Assembly (NCBI RefSeq): GCF_001668725.1
Contig: NZ_LZKL01000100.1
Coordinates: 1 to 54,122 of the forward strand
Origin: Mycobacterium sp. E787
GTDB lineage: Bacteria; Actinomycetota; Actinomycetes; Mycobacteriales; Mycobacteriaceae
Reading direction: 5' to 3'
Length of the DNA stretch: 54,122 nucleotides
In this document: one piece after another, positions 6,850 to 15,023 of the stretch
Layout of the letters: each line of letters begins with the position of its first letter
How positions within the stretch are numbered: the stretch's first letter is position 1
Position numbers and translations under genes: made by a program
The notes under the pieces: generated by a model
What the model was told of the DNA's origin: nothing
What the model saw: the letters and a program-made list of their open reading frames with translations, nothing else
The model's database searches: none

Positions 6850-8001
6850 TCAGCGGCGCATGAAAGGCGGCACGTCGACGTCGTCGTCGTCGCCACCGAT
6901 GTTCAGGGTCGAACCGTTGGTGTGAATCGGGACACTGACCGCGTCGACGGGCTCGAACAGCGTCGAGCTGAGCTTGCCGGCCTTGGCGGATTCGATGCGG
7001 TGCGCGCCGCCTTTTTCCTCGGCGGTGCTGCCGATGACCGGCTTGCGGCCCGGTCCGGTGGCCTCGAAGCCCGCTGCGATGACGGTGACCCGCACCTCGT
7101 CGCCCAGCGAGTCGTCGATCACGGTGCCGAAGATGATGTTGGCGTCCGGGTGGGCGGCGTCCTGCACCAGCGAAGCGGCCTCGTTGATCTCGAACAGGCC
7201 CAGGTCGCTGCCGCCGGCGATAGACATCAGCACGCCCTGCGCGCCCTCCATCGAGGCTTCCAGGAGCGGCGAGTTGATGGCGATCTCGGCGGCCTTGAGC
7301 GACCGGCCCTCGCCGCGCGCCGAGCCGATGCCCATCAACGCCGTCCCGGCGCCGGACATGATGCCCTTGACGTCGGCGAAGTCCACGTTGATCAGACCGG
7401 GGGTGGTGATCAGGTCGGTGATGCCCTGCACGCCGTTGAGCAGCACCTCGTCGGCGCTGCGGAACGCGTCCATCAGCGACACCGCGGCGTCACCCATCTG
7501 CAGCAGCCGGTCATTGGGGATCACGATGAGGGTGTCGCAGCTCTCCCGCAGCGCGGCGATGCCACTTTCGGCCTGATTGCCGCGCCGCTTGCCCTCGAAG
7601 GAGAACGGCCGGGTGACGACGCCGACGGTCAGGGCGCCCAGCTTGCGGGCGATGCTGGCCACGACGGGCGCCCCGCCGGTGCCGGTGCCGCCGCCCTCGC
7701 CGGCGGTGACGAACACCATGTCCGCGCCGCGCAGCAACTCCTCGATCTCGTCCTTGGCGTCCTCGGCGGCCTTGCGCCCGACCTCCGGGTCCGCTCCGGC
7801 GCCCAGCCCTCGGGTGGAGTCGCGCCCCACGTCGAGCTTGACGTCGGCGTCGCTCATCAACAGCGCCTGGGCGTCGGTGTTGATCGCGATGAACTCCACG
7901 CCCTTGAGGCCCTGTTCGATCATCCGGTTGACGGCGTTCACGCCGCCGCCACCGATGCCCACGACCTTGATGACGGCCAAGTAGTTGTGCGGGGGGGTCA
8001 T
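6850..8001 (-). CDS. ftsZ: Cell division GTPase FtsZ
   Basis: 383 residues, the tubulin-like GTPase that forms the Z ring. The P-loop region is KVVGIGGGGVNAVN, and the tubulin signature GGGTGTG is at 103-109. The T7 catalytic loop is NVDFADV, and the extreme C-terminus DVDVPPFMRR is the conserved peptide that contacts SepF and FtsW. Two ATGs are adjacent (8004 and 8001). GGAGG lies 7 nt before the first; the second gives the family N-terminus MTPPHNYLAV. An open frame continues 20 codons upstream without family match. Confidence 0.98.
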   Translation of the reverse strand: MTPPHNYLAVIKVVGIGGGGVNAVNRMIEQGLKGVEFIAINTDAQALLMSDADVKLDVGRDSTRGLGAGADPEVGRKAAEDAKDEIEELLRGADMVFVTAGEGGGTGTGGAPVVASIARKLGALTVGVVTRPFSFEGKRRGNQAESGIAALRESCDTLIVIPNDRLLQMGDAAVSLMDAFRSADEVLLNGVQGITDLITTPGLINVDFADVKGIMSGAGTALMGIGSARGEGRSLKAAEIAINSPLLEASMEGAQGVLMSIAGGSDLGLFEINEAASLVQDAAHPDANIIFGTVIDDSLGDEVRVTVIAAGFEATGPGRKPVIGSTAEEKGGAHRIESAKAGKLSSTLFEPVDAVSVPIHTNGSTLNIGGDDDDVDVPPFMRR

Positions 8002-8059
8002 CATTCGTCTTCCTCCCTGGTGGGACTCGGTGTGTCGGCCTGGCAAACCCTCAACCTCA

Positions 8060-8083
8060 ACCATAGAGTTAGAGTTATGTCAA
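8060..8083 (-). promoter_or_regulatory. Possible ftsZ promoter elements
   Basis: On the minus strand TTGACA (8083-8078) is followed by TATGGT (8065-8060), a TANNNT -10, about 56 bp before the ftsZ start. The 12-bp gap is too short for a classical pair, so the -10 may act alone. Hexamers taactc and ggttga are each duplicated in tandem just here. Confidence 0.35.
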
Positions 8084-8171
8084 GTAGTTCCGCGCAAACA
8101 GAACGGTATGGGTAGTACGCGCGCTTATCCCGCAGGCGCGCCGACGCGCGGCACGCAAATTTTGCAGTTGC

Positions 8172-8227
8172 CGAGTGTGCGGCTGGCCTCACATTCGGCG
8201 CCGAACGTGCGGCTGGCCGCACATTCG
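8172..8227. repeat. Two 26-nt hairpin repeats with 30-bp period
   Basis: The unit gtgcggctggcc(t/g)cacattcg occurs at 8177-8197 and 8207-8227 with one difference. Each copy is itself an inverted repeat around tg. The right copy pairs 12 bp (8202-8213 with 8216-8227) with one wobble; the left copy pairs 10 of 12. They lie just past the ftsQ stop and about 200 bp before ftsZ. A role in transcription attenuation or mRNA 3' end protection between ftsQ and ftsZ is possible; no clear U-run follows. Confidence 0.6.
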
Positions 8228-8237
8228 CGCGCGAAAG

Positions 8238-9167
8238 CTACTTGACGGTCGGCAGGTCGGGGCTGGACACGTCGTAGGTCTTGCCCGGCTGGGTCAACAG
8301 GGCGGCCAGCTTTTCCGCCTTCTCCTCGGTGCGGTCGGTGGTCCCCCAAATCACCACCCGCCCGTCGCCCAGCGTCAGGGTGATCGAGGCCACCGACGGG
8401 GCCGCGATCCGGCTCACCTGACCGGCGACCTCCGGGCGCAGGGCGATCAGCACCTGCAGCGCCGCCTTGGTCGTCGGGTCGTTCGGCCCGGGATTGGCCA
8501 CGTCGATGTAGGGCAGCGCCGGCGGCGGCGGCGCGGTCGCGAAGTCGACGCCGTCGCGGTCGAACAGGTGCGGCCCGTCGGGAAAGTCCTTCACCACCAA
8601 CGGAACTCGCTCGACGATGGTGATCCGCAGCGCCGACGGGTACTGGCGCTGCACTCGGGCGCTGGCCACCCGCCGGATCGCGGCCACCCGCTCGGCGACC
8701 TGGTTGGTGTTGATCTGCAGCAGCGGCGTCCCGGGACGCACCCGCGCGGCGTCGAGCACCTCCTCGCGCGTCACCGTGCCGATCCCGGTGACGACGATGG
8801 TGCGCGCCGACATCGCGGGCGTGAAATAGAGGATGAGCCCGAGACCGACCCCGACGATGGCCACGATGACGCTGGCGAGCAGCATCTTCAGCCCCCGCAC
8901 CACGCCGCGGGCCGCCGGTTTGGGCTGGTTGGCGATGCGCCCGCTGGCCCGGCGCTTGGCCTCGCGGCGGGCCTCCTCGATGGCTCGGGCGCGGGCCTGC
9001 GCGGCGCGGCGCTCCGCCCGCTCGCGGCGGGCCCGCCGGCGCGGCCCCTCGAATTCGGCCTGATCCGGCTGCGACGCGTCGGCGGGCGCCCCGGTCGCGA
9101 TCGGCTCGGTGATCACGCCGTCGGCGCGCTCGGGGTCGGCCGGCGCGGGCTCGTTCGGCTCGGTCAT
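8238..9167 (-). CDS. ftsQ: Divisome protein FtsQ
   Basis: A 309-residue bitopic membrane protein that links early and late divisome proteins. The cytoplasmic N-terminus (1-90) is rich in Arg, Ala and Glu. One membrane helix is at about 94-116 (KMLLASVIVAIVGVGLGLIL). A POTRA domain follows at about 118-190 (RTIVVTGIGTVTREEVLDAA), then the FtsQ beta domain with VERVPLVVKDFP and GVDFATAPP. Its ATG overlaps the murC stop by 4 nt (ATGA), so translation is likely coupled. Confidence 0.95.
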   Translation of the reverse strand: MTEPNEPAPADPERADGVITEPIATGAPADASQPDQAEFEGPRRRARRERAERRAAQARARAIEEARREAKRRASGRIANQPKPAARGVVRGLKMLLASVIVAIVGVGLGLILYFTPAMSARTIVVTGIGTVTREEVLDAARVRPGTPLLQINTNQVAERVAAIRRVASARVQRQYPSALRITIVERVPLVVKDFPDGPHLFDRDGVDFATAPPPPALPYIDVANPGPNDPTTKAALQVLIALRPEVAGQVSRIAAPSVASITLTLGDGRVVIWGTTDRTEEKAEKLAALLTQPGKTYDVSSPDLPTVK

Positions 9168-10636
9168 CGCAGAATCCCCGGTCTGCCCGGCGCGCTACGG
9201 TTGGCCCGCACCCGCAGCGCGGTCACGATCTCAGGGCCCAGCAGGGTGACGTCGCCCGCGCCCATCGTGACGACGACGTCCCCGGGGCCCGCGGCCGCGG
9301 CGACCTCCTCGGCGACCGCCGAGAAGTCCGGCAGGTAGCGCACCGGCACACTCACGTGTTCGGCGACGCTCGCACCGCTGACGCCGGTGAGCGGTTTTTC
9401 GCGGGCGCCGTAGACGTCGAGGACGAACACCTGATCGGCGGCGTCCAGCGCGCGACCGAACTCGGCCGCGAAAGTCTTTGTGCGCGAATATAAATGGGGC
9501 TGAAACACCACGATGCAGCGACCACCGGGGTCACCATCCCGCTGAAGCACGGCGCGAACCGCCGCCAGCGTGGCGCTGATCTCCGTGGGGTGGTGGGCGT
9601 AGTCGTCGAACACCCGGACCGTTTCGGGGCCGGTCCCGGACGTTCCGACCAGTTCGAATCGGCGGCGCACGCCCTCGAATCCGGCCAGCCCGTCGAGCAC
9701 CTCGTCGGGCGAGGCGCCGATCTCGATCGCCGCCAGCAGGGCGCCCAGCGCGTTGAGCGCCATGTGCCGGCCGGGCACCGACAGCCGCATCACGCGCGGG
9801 TGCGCGTCGCCCGCGAGTTGGATGTGCGCGACGGCCTCGGTGCCCTGCTGCTCCCACGACAGCAGCCTGGCGGCCAAGCCGTCACCCGCCGAGCCGTAGC
9901 GCAGGACCCGGATGCCCAGCTCCGCGGTGCGTTCGGCCAGCGCCGCCGCGCCGGGGTCGTCGGTGCAGACCACGAGCGCCCCGCCGGGGGCCAGCCTCTC
10001 CACGAAGGAATCGAACACCGCGACGTAGGCATCGGCGCTGCCGTAGAAGTCCAGGTGATCGGTCTCGATGTTGGTCACCACCGCGACGTTGGGCGCGTAC
10101 TCCAGCAGCGAGCCGTCGCTTTCGTCGGCCTCGGCGACGAAGCAGTCGCCGCTGCCGTGGTGGGCGTTGGTGCCGGCCTCCCCCAGGTCGCCGCCGACGG
10201 CGAACGACGGGTCCCGTCCGCAGTGCTGCAGGGCCACGATCAGCATCGACGTCGTCGTCGTCTTGCCGTGCGTGCCGGTGACCATCAACGTGGTGCGCCC
10301 GGCCATCAGCTTGGCCAGCACGGCCGGGCGCAAGATCACCGGGATGCCGCGGCGCCGGGCCTCGACCAGCTCGGGGTTGGTCTTCGGGATGGCGGCGTGG
10401 GTGGTGATGACCGCCGTGACGCCGCCGGGCAACAGATCCAGCGCCGACGCGTCGTGGCCGACGCGGATCTGGGCGCCCCGGGCCCGCAGCGCGTGCAGGC
10501 CGCGCGATTCCTTGGCGTCGGACCCCGACACCAGCCCGCCGCGGTCCAGCAAGATGCGGGCGATGCCCGACATTCCGGCTCCGCCGATGCCGACCATGTG
10601 CACCCTGTGCAATTCGGGGGGCAGCTCGGCGTTCAC
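9164..10636 (-). CDS. murC: UDP-N-acetylmuramate--L-alanine ligase MurC
   Basis: 490 residues; adds L-Ala to UDP-MurNAc using ATP, the first peptide step of Lipid II assembly. The Rossmann glycine loop is VHMVGIGGAGMSGIA, the ATP P-loop is at 121-129 (GTHGKTTTT), and the ligase C-terminal motif is VFDDYAHHPTEI. The GTG start at 10636 overlaps the murG stop (GTGA). The open frame runs further upstream through murG in another frame; that extension is not coding. Confidence 0.97.
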   Translation of the reverse strand: MNAELPPELHRVHMVGIGGAGMSGIARILLDRGGLVSGSDAKESRGLHALRARGAQIRVGHDASALDLLPGGVTAVITTHAAIPKTNPELVEARRRGIPVILRPAVLAKLMAGRTTLMVTGTHGKTTTTSMLIVALQHCGRDPSFAVGGDLGEAGTNAHHGSGDCFVAEADESDGSLLEYAPNVAVVTNIETDHLDFYGSADAYVAVFDSFVERLAPGGALVVCTDDPGAAALAERTAELGIRVLRYGSAGDGLAARLLSWEQQGTEAVAHIQLAGDAHPRVMRLSVPGRHMALNALGALLAAIEIGASPDEVLDGLAGFEGVRRRFELVGTSGTGPETVRVFDDYAHHPTEISATLAAVRAVLQRDGDPGGRCIVVFQPHLYSRTKTFAAEFGRALDAADQVFVLDVYGAREKPLTGVSGASVAEHVSVPVRYLPDFSAVAEEVAAAAGPGDVVVTMGAGDVTLLGPEIVTALRVRANRSAPGRPGILR

Positions 10637-11856
10637 GTGTTTCTCCCGCCGACCCGCGCCCGTCGCGCGATGTCCAGCGCCGCCTGGGCCACCTGGCGCG
10701 CGGCGTCGGGGTGGCCCACCCGGGCGGCGGCGGCCGTCATCGCCGCCAGCCGCGGCGGATCGGTGAGCAGGCCGGCCACCTCGCGGGCGACCAGGGCCGG
10801 GGTGAGGTCGGCATCGGCGACGACCATGCCCCCGCCGGCGTTGACCACCGGCAGCGCGTTGAGCCGCTGCTCGCCGTTGCCGATGGGCAGCGGCACGTAG
10901 ATGGCCGGCAGGCCGACCGCCGAGACTTCGGCGACCGTCATCGCGCCGGACCGGCAGATCGCCAGGTCGGCGGCGGCGTAGGCCAGGTCCATCCGGTTGA
11001 GGTAGGGCACCGCGACGTAGGGCGGGTCGCCGGGTTGGGGCTCGCGCAGGTCCAGCGTGTTCTTGGGCCCGTGCGCGTGCAGCACGCTGACCCCGGCGTC
11101 GGCCAGGTCGGCGGCCGCAGCGGACACGGCCCGGTTGAGCGAGACGGCGCCCTGCGAGCCGCCGAACACCAGCAGCACCCGCGCGTCGTCGGCGAAGCCG
11201 AAGTGCCTTCGGGCTTCGGCGCGCAGCGCGGCGCGGTCGAGCGCGGTGAGGGTGGCCCGGATCGGCACGCCGACCACCTCGGCCCGCGGCAGGCCGCAGT
11301 CCGGCACCGCCGAGAGCACCCGGTCGGCGCGGCGGGCGCCGACCCGGTTGGCCAGCCCGGCGCGGGCGTTGGCCTCGTGGATCACGACCGGGACCCGGCG
11401 CCTGCGGCCCAGCCCGCCGCGCGCGGCCAGGTAGGCCGGCACGGCCACGTAGCCGCCGAAACCGATCACCACGTCGGCGTCGACGGCGTCGAGCACCGCG
11501 CGGGTCTCCCGGACGGCGCGCCACACCCTCGGCGGGAGCCGTGCCAGGTCACCACTGGGCTTGCGCGGCAGCGGGACCGGCGTGATCAGCTCGAGGTGAT
11601 ATCCGCGCTCGGGCACCAGCCGGGTCTCCAGCCCGCGCGGGGTGCCCAGCGCGGTGATCCTGACGTGCGGATCCAGCGCGGACAGCGCGTCGGCGACGGC
11701 CATCGCCGGCTCGACGTGGCCGGCCGTGCCGCCGCCGGCCAGCACCACCGACAGGGGGGAATCAACCGATGACGCATCATCGGCCGATGATGCGGCACCG
11801 GCGGGCGAGGGGTTGCCCCCCAGCCCGCCGGCCGGCTGTCCGATCGTGCCGTTCAC
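10633..11856 (-). CDS. murG: MurG, Lipid II-forming GlcNAc transferase
   Basis: 407 residues; a GT28 enzyme at the inner membrane face that transfers GlcNAc to Lipid I. The N-terminal donor loop is VVLAGGGTAGHVEPAMAVADAL, followed by VIGFGGYVAVPAYLAA, VIHEANARAGLANRVGA, LLVFGGSQGAVSLNRA and the UDP-GlcNAc site ICRSGAMTVAEVSAVGLPAI. About 34 residues precede the catalytic core and are low in complexity, as in other mycobacterial MurG. The GTG start at 11856 overlaps the ftsW stop (GTGA). Confidence 0.96.
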   Translation of the reverse strand: MNGTIGQPAGGLGGNPSPAGAASSADDASSVDSPLSVVLAGGGTAGHVEPAMAVADALSALDPHVRITALGTPRGLETRLVPERGYHLELITPVPLPRKPSGDLARLPPRVWRAVRETRAVLDAVDADVVIGFGGYVAVPAYLAARGGLGRRRRVPVVIHEANARAGLANRVGARRADRVLSAVPDCGLPRAEVVGVPIRATLTALDRAALRAEARRHFGFADDARVLLVFGGSQGAVSLNRAVSAAAADLADAGVSVLHAHGPKNTLDLREPQPGDPPYVAVPYLNRMDLAYAAADLAICRSGAMTVAEVSAVGLPAIYVPLPIGNGEQRLNALPVVNAGGGMVVADADLTPALVAREVAGLLTDPPRLAAMTAAAARVGHPDAARQVAQAALDIARRARVGGRNT

Positions 11857-13565
11857 CCGTAACGCTGACCTTCCAATGTGCGTGCCCGCCGTGTCGGACG
11901 CTGACCGGCGTACCGCTGGCTTGATCCATGATGCCCTCCCCGCCCCCGCGCGGCGCCCCCAGACTGGCGCGCCGTCGGGGTGGCCGTTCGGCCGGTGGCC
12001 TTGCGCAGCGGCTTGTCGGGGTTGCGCTTCGCCTTCCGGGCGGGCGCCTTCGGGCCGGTCCGCGGCGCGGCGGTGCCCTCCCGCTTGCGGTCGCGGAACG
12101 CCTCGATGCGGCTCGGGACGTACGGCCGGGGCAGCGGCAGCCGCAGCAGCTGGGTCATCTTGTCGTCCCGGCCGGCCCGCAGCGCGGCCACCGCCTCGGG
12201 TTCGTGCCGGGCCGCGTTGGCCATGATGCCGATCATGAATAGCGTTGCGGCCGTTGATGTTCCGCCCGCGGAGATGAGTGGCAGCTGCAGGCCTGTCACC
12301 GGGAGCACGCCGATCACATAGCCGATGTTGATGAACGCCTGACCCAGGATCCACATGGTCGTGGTGGCGGTCACCAACCGCAGGAACGGGTCGGCCGACC
12401 GGCGCGCGATCCGCATCCCGGTGTAGGCGAACAGCCCGAACAGGGCCAGCAACCCGAACGCGCCGATGAAGCCCAGCTCCTCGCCGATGATGGCGAAGAT
12501 GAAGTCGTTGTGGGCGTTGGGCAGGTAGTTCCACTTGGCGACGCCCTGGCCGAGGCCGTCGCCGAAGATGCCGCCGTGCGCGAGCGCGAACTTGGCCTGC
12601 CGGGCCTGGTAGCCGGTGTCCTGCGGGTCGTTCTCGGGGTTGATCCAGGACCGCACCCGGTCCGAGCGGTAACCCGCCGACATCGCGAGCACCGCGCCGG
12701 CCATGAAGACGGCCACCAGCGAGGTGACGAACACGCGCAGCGGCAGCCCGGCGTACCACAGCAGGGCCAGCAGGATGATGCCCAGCGACACGGTCTGCCC
12801 GAGGTCGGGCTGGGCGACGATCAGCGCCAGCGCGATGACCGCGGCCGGGACCAGGGGGATCAGCATCTCGCGCAGCGAGGCCCGCTCCATGCGCCGGGCG
12901 GCCAGCAGGTGGGCGCCCCAGATCGCGAACGCGATCTTCGCCAGCTCGGAGGGCTGCATCGAGAAGCCGGCGATCACGAACCACTTCCGCGAGCCGTTGG
13001 CCAGGTTGCCGATCCCGGGAACCAGCACCAGGACCAGCAGGATGATGGTGATGACGTAGCCGGTGAACGCGACGCGCCTGATGAACCGCACCGACACCCG
13101 CATCGCGACGTAGGCCGCGATCAGCCCGATGACCGTCCACAAGACCTGCTTGGCGAAGATCACCCAGGCCGACCCGTCGGCGCCGTAGGAGCGCACGCCC
13201 GAGGCGGACAGCACCATGATCAGACCGAGCGTCGTCAGCAGCCCCGTCACGGCGATGATCAGGTGAAACGACGTCATCGGCCGGCCCAGCCAGGCGCCGA
13301 ACCGGCTGCGCAAACCCCCCGGCATGGCGGCGAGCCTCGCCTTGGCGGCCTTCGCGGCCCCCGGGGCCACGACTTCGGCGGGCTCGGCGGCGGTGTCGAT
13401 GACGTCCGTGGCGGCGTCCGCGTCGTCGGAGGCGTCGGCGGCGTCGGCGGCATCGGGGGCGTCTGCGGCCTGGTCCGCCGCTTCCGCCCCGCGGGGCTCG
13501 GGCGCGGCGTCCTGGGTCTTCCTGCCCCGGCGCAACCGCCGGGCGAGCGGGTTAGCCACGCCCAC
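11853..13565 (-). CDS. ftsW: FtsW, septal SEDS glycosyltransferase
   Basis: 570 residues; polymerises Lipid II at the septum with the class B PBP encoded by pbpB. The first 80 residues are an Ala/Asp-rich low-complexity cytoplasmic extension. About ten membrane helices follow from about residue 98, with SEDS motifs WINPENDPQDTGYQ, HGGIFGDGLGQGVAKWNYLP, AHNDFIFAIIGEELGFIG and LPLISAGGTSTAAT. The basic C-terminal tail ends RTLEGQRYG, the mycobacterial FtsW tail that contacts FtsZ. The GTG start directly abuts the murD stop; a GTG two codons on is also possible. Confidence 0.96.
   Translation of the reverse strand: MGVANPLARRLRRGRKTQDAAPEPRGAEAADQAADAPDAADAADASDDADAATDVIDTAAEPAEVVAPGAAKAAKARLAAMPGGLRSRFGAWLGRPMTSFHLIIAVTGLLTTLGLIMVLSASGVRSYGADGSAWVIFAKQVLWTVIGLIAAYVAMRVSVRFIRRVAFTGYVITIILLVLVLVPGIGNLANGSRKWFVIAGFSMQPSELAKIAFAIWGAHLLAARRMERASLREMLIPLVPAAVIALALIVAQPDLGQTVSLGIILLALLWYAGLPLRVFVTSLVAVFMAGAVLAMSAGYRSDRVRSWINPENDPQDTGYQARQAKFALAHGGIFGDGLGQGVAKWNYLPNAHNDFIFAIIGEELGFIGAFGLLALFGLFAYTGMRIARRSADPFLRLVTATTTMWILGQAFINIGYVIGVLPVTGLQLPLISAGGTSTAATLFMIGIMANAARHEPEAVAALRAGRDDKMTQLLRLPLPRPYVPSRIEAFRDRKREGTAAPRTGPKAPARKAKRNPDKPLRKATGRTATPTARQSGGAARGRGGHHGSSQRYAGQRPTRRARTLEGQRYG
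13424..13466 (-). repeat. Ala/Asp-coding low-complexity repeat in ftsW
   Basis: An imperfect run of gcgtcgg-like 9-nt units encodes DAADAADASDDADAATD in the N-terminal extension of FtsW. It is in frame and probably prone to slippage length change. It lies in the cytoplasmic part before the first membrane helix. Confidence 0.6.
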
Positions 13566-15023
13566 CTACCGGATCGCCGCGCGCACGGCGGCGGCGAACG
13601 CGTCACCCCGGGCGGCGTAGCCGGCGAACTGGTCGAACGACGCGCCGGCCGGCGCCAACAGCACCGTGTCGCCCGGCTTCGCGAGCTCCCGCGCTGCGGC
13701 CACGGCCGCGGTCATCACGGGAGCGCCGAGGTCCCCGTCCGACGGTTTCACTTCTATCACATCTGTATCAGGAACCACAGCAGTCGCGTTCATACCAGCA
13801 TCCTCGCCTGTCACAACGTGGACGACGGGGACATCCGGCGCGTGTCGCGATAACGCCTCCGCAACCTCGGCGCGATCCCGGCCGATGAGCACCGCCCCGA
13901 CCAGCCGGGATGCGATCCTGGCGACCTCGGCGTCGACCGATGCGCCCTTCAGCAAACCGCCGGCCACCCACACCACGCGCGGGTAGGCCAGCACCGACGC
14001 CTCGGCGGCGTGCGGGTTGGTGGCCTTGGAGTCGTCGACGTAGGTGATCCCGTCGGCGACGGCCACGACTTCCGCCCGGTGCCGGCCCAACCGGAACGAC
14101 GCGACCGCCCCGGCGATGGCTTCAGGGGGCACGCCGACGCTGCGGGCGAGGGCCGCCGCGGCCAGGGCGTCGAGCACGCCGACCGGGCCCGGCACGGGTA
14201 TCGCGCCGGCCGGCAGCAGCGCCAGGTCGTCGGCGAAGGCCCGGTCGATCAGCTGGCCGTCGCGCACGCCGAGCTCGCCCGGGCCGGGCTCGCCGAGCCG
14301 GAAGCCGACCCGGACCGGCGCGGCGGCGGTGCCCAGCAGCGCGGCAGCCCGGACGTCGTCCAGCCCGACCACGGCGACCCGGCCGTCGAGTACCCGGGCC
14401 TTGGCCGCGGTGTATTCGGCCATCGTGGCATGCCAGTCGAGGTGGTCCTCGGCGATGTTGAGGACGACGCCGGCCTCGGGCCGCAGCGAGGGCGCCCAGT
14501 GCAGCTGGAAGCTGGACGCCTCGACGGCCAGCAGGTCGGCGGGCTGGTCGAGCACGTCCAGGACCGGATCGCCGATGTTGCCGCACAGCACGCTGCTTTT
14601 TCCGGCGGCGGTCAGCATGGCGTGCAGCATCGACGTCGTCGTGGTCTTGCCGTTCGTCCCGGTCACCACCAGCCAGCGGCGCGGCGGCCCGTAGCGGCCC
14701 GCGGCGTCGAGTCGCCAGGCCAGTTCCACGTCGCCCCAGATGGGCACGCCGGCCGTCGCCGCGGCGGCGAGCAGCGGCGTGGCCGGCGAGAAGCCGGGAC
14801 TGGTCACCACCAGCGCGTATTCGGAGACCCGCCCGACCGCCGTCGACGTCGGCGCGGTGGCCACCCCGCCGTCGGCGTACCGGCGCAGCGTGGCCGGGTC
14901 GTCGTCGCACAGCGTCGGCGCCGCGCCGAACCGGGTCAGCGCGGCCAGCACCGCCTTGCCGGTCACTCCGCCGCCGGCCACCAGCACGGGCGCGCCCGGT
15001 CTCAACGGGTCAAGGCCGCTCAT
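13566..15023 (-). CDS. murD: UDP-MurNAc-L-alanine--D-glutamate ligase MurD
   Basis: 485 residues; adds D-Glu to UDP-MurNAc-L-Ala. The N-terminal loop is PVLVAGGGVTGKAVLAAL, the ATP loop GTNGKTTTT is at 122-130, and NIAEDHLDWHATMAEYTAAK and YVDDSKATNPHAA are typical. The ATG at 15023 shares one nucleotide with the mraY stop (TGATG) and gives the family N-terminus; the open frame extends 8 codons more. Confidence 0.96.
   Translation of the reverse strand: MSGLDPLRPGAPVLVAGGGVTGKAVLAALTRFGAAPTLCDDDPATLRRYADGGVATAPTSTAVGRVSEYALVVTSPGFSPATPLLAAAATAGVPIWGDVELAWRLDAAGRYGPPRRWLVVTGTNGKTTTTSMLHAMLTAAGKSSVLCGNIGDPVLDVLDQPADLLAVEASSFQLHWAPSLRPEAGVVLNIAEDHLDWHATMAEYTAAKARVLDGRVAVVGLDDVRAAALLGTAAAPVRVGFRLGEPGPGELGVRDGQLIDRAFADDLALLPAGAIPVPGPVGVLDALAAAALARSVGVPPEAIAGAVASFRLGRHRAEVVAVADGITYVDDSKATNPHAAEASVLAYPRVVWVAGGLLKGASVDAEVARIASRLVGAVLIGRDRAEVAEALSRHAPDVPVVHVVTGEDAGMNATAVVPDTDVIEVKPSDGDLGAPVMTAAVAAARELAKPGDTVLLAPAGASFDQFAGYAARGDAFAAAVRAAIR

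Noticed and set aside
5342..6925. 527-codon plus-strand frame opposite yggS and pgeF
   Set aside because: Arg/His/Gln-rich antisense composition, covering two clear family members on the minus strand.
9164..11524. 786-codon frame suggesting a fused MurG-MurC-like protein
   Set aside because: The upstream 295 codons are an out-of-frame reading of murG, which has its own complete frame; murC starts at the GTG overlapping the murG stop.
10633..13140. 835-codon frame around murG
   Set aside because: The portion before 11856 is a shadow of ftsW in another frame; MurG homology begins only after the GTG at 11856.
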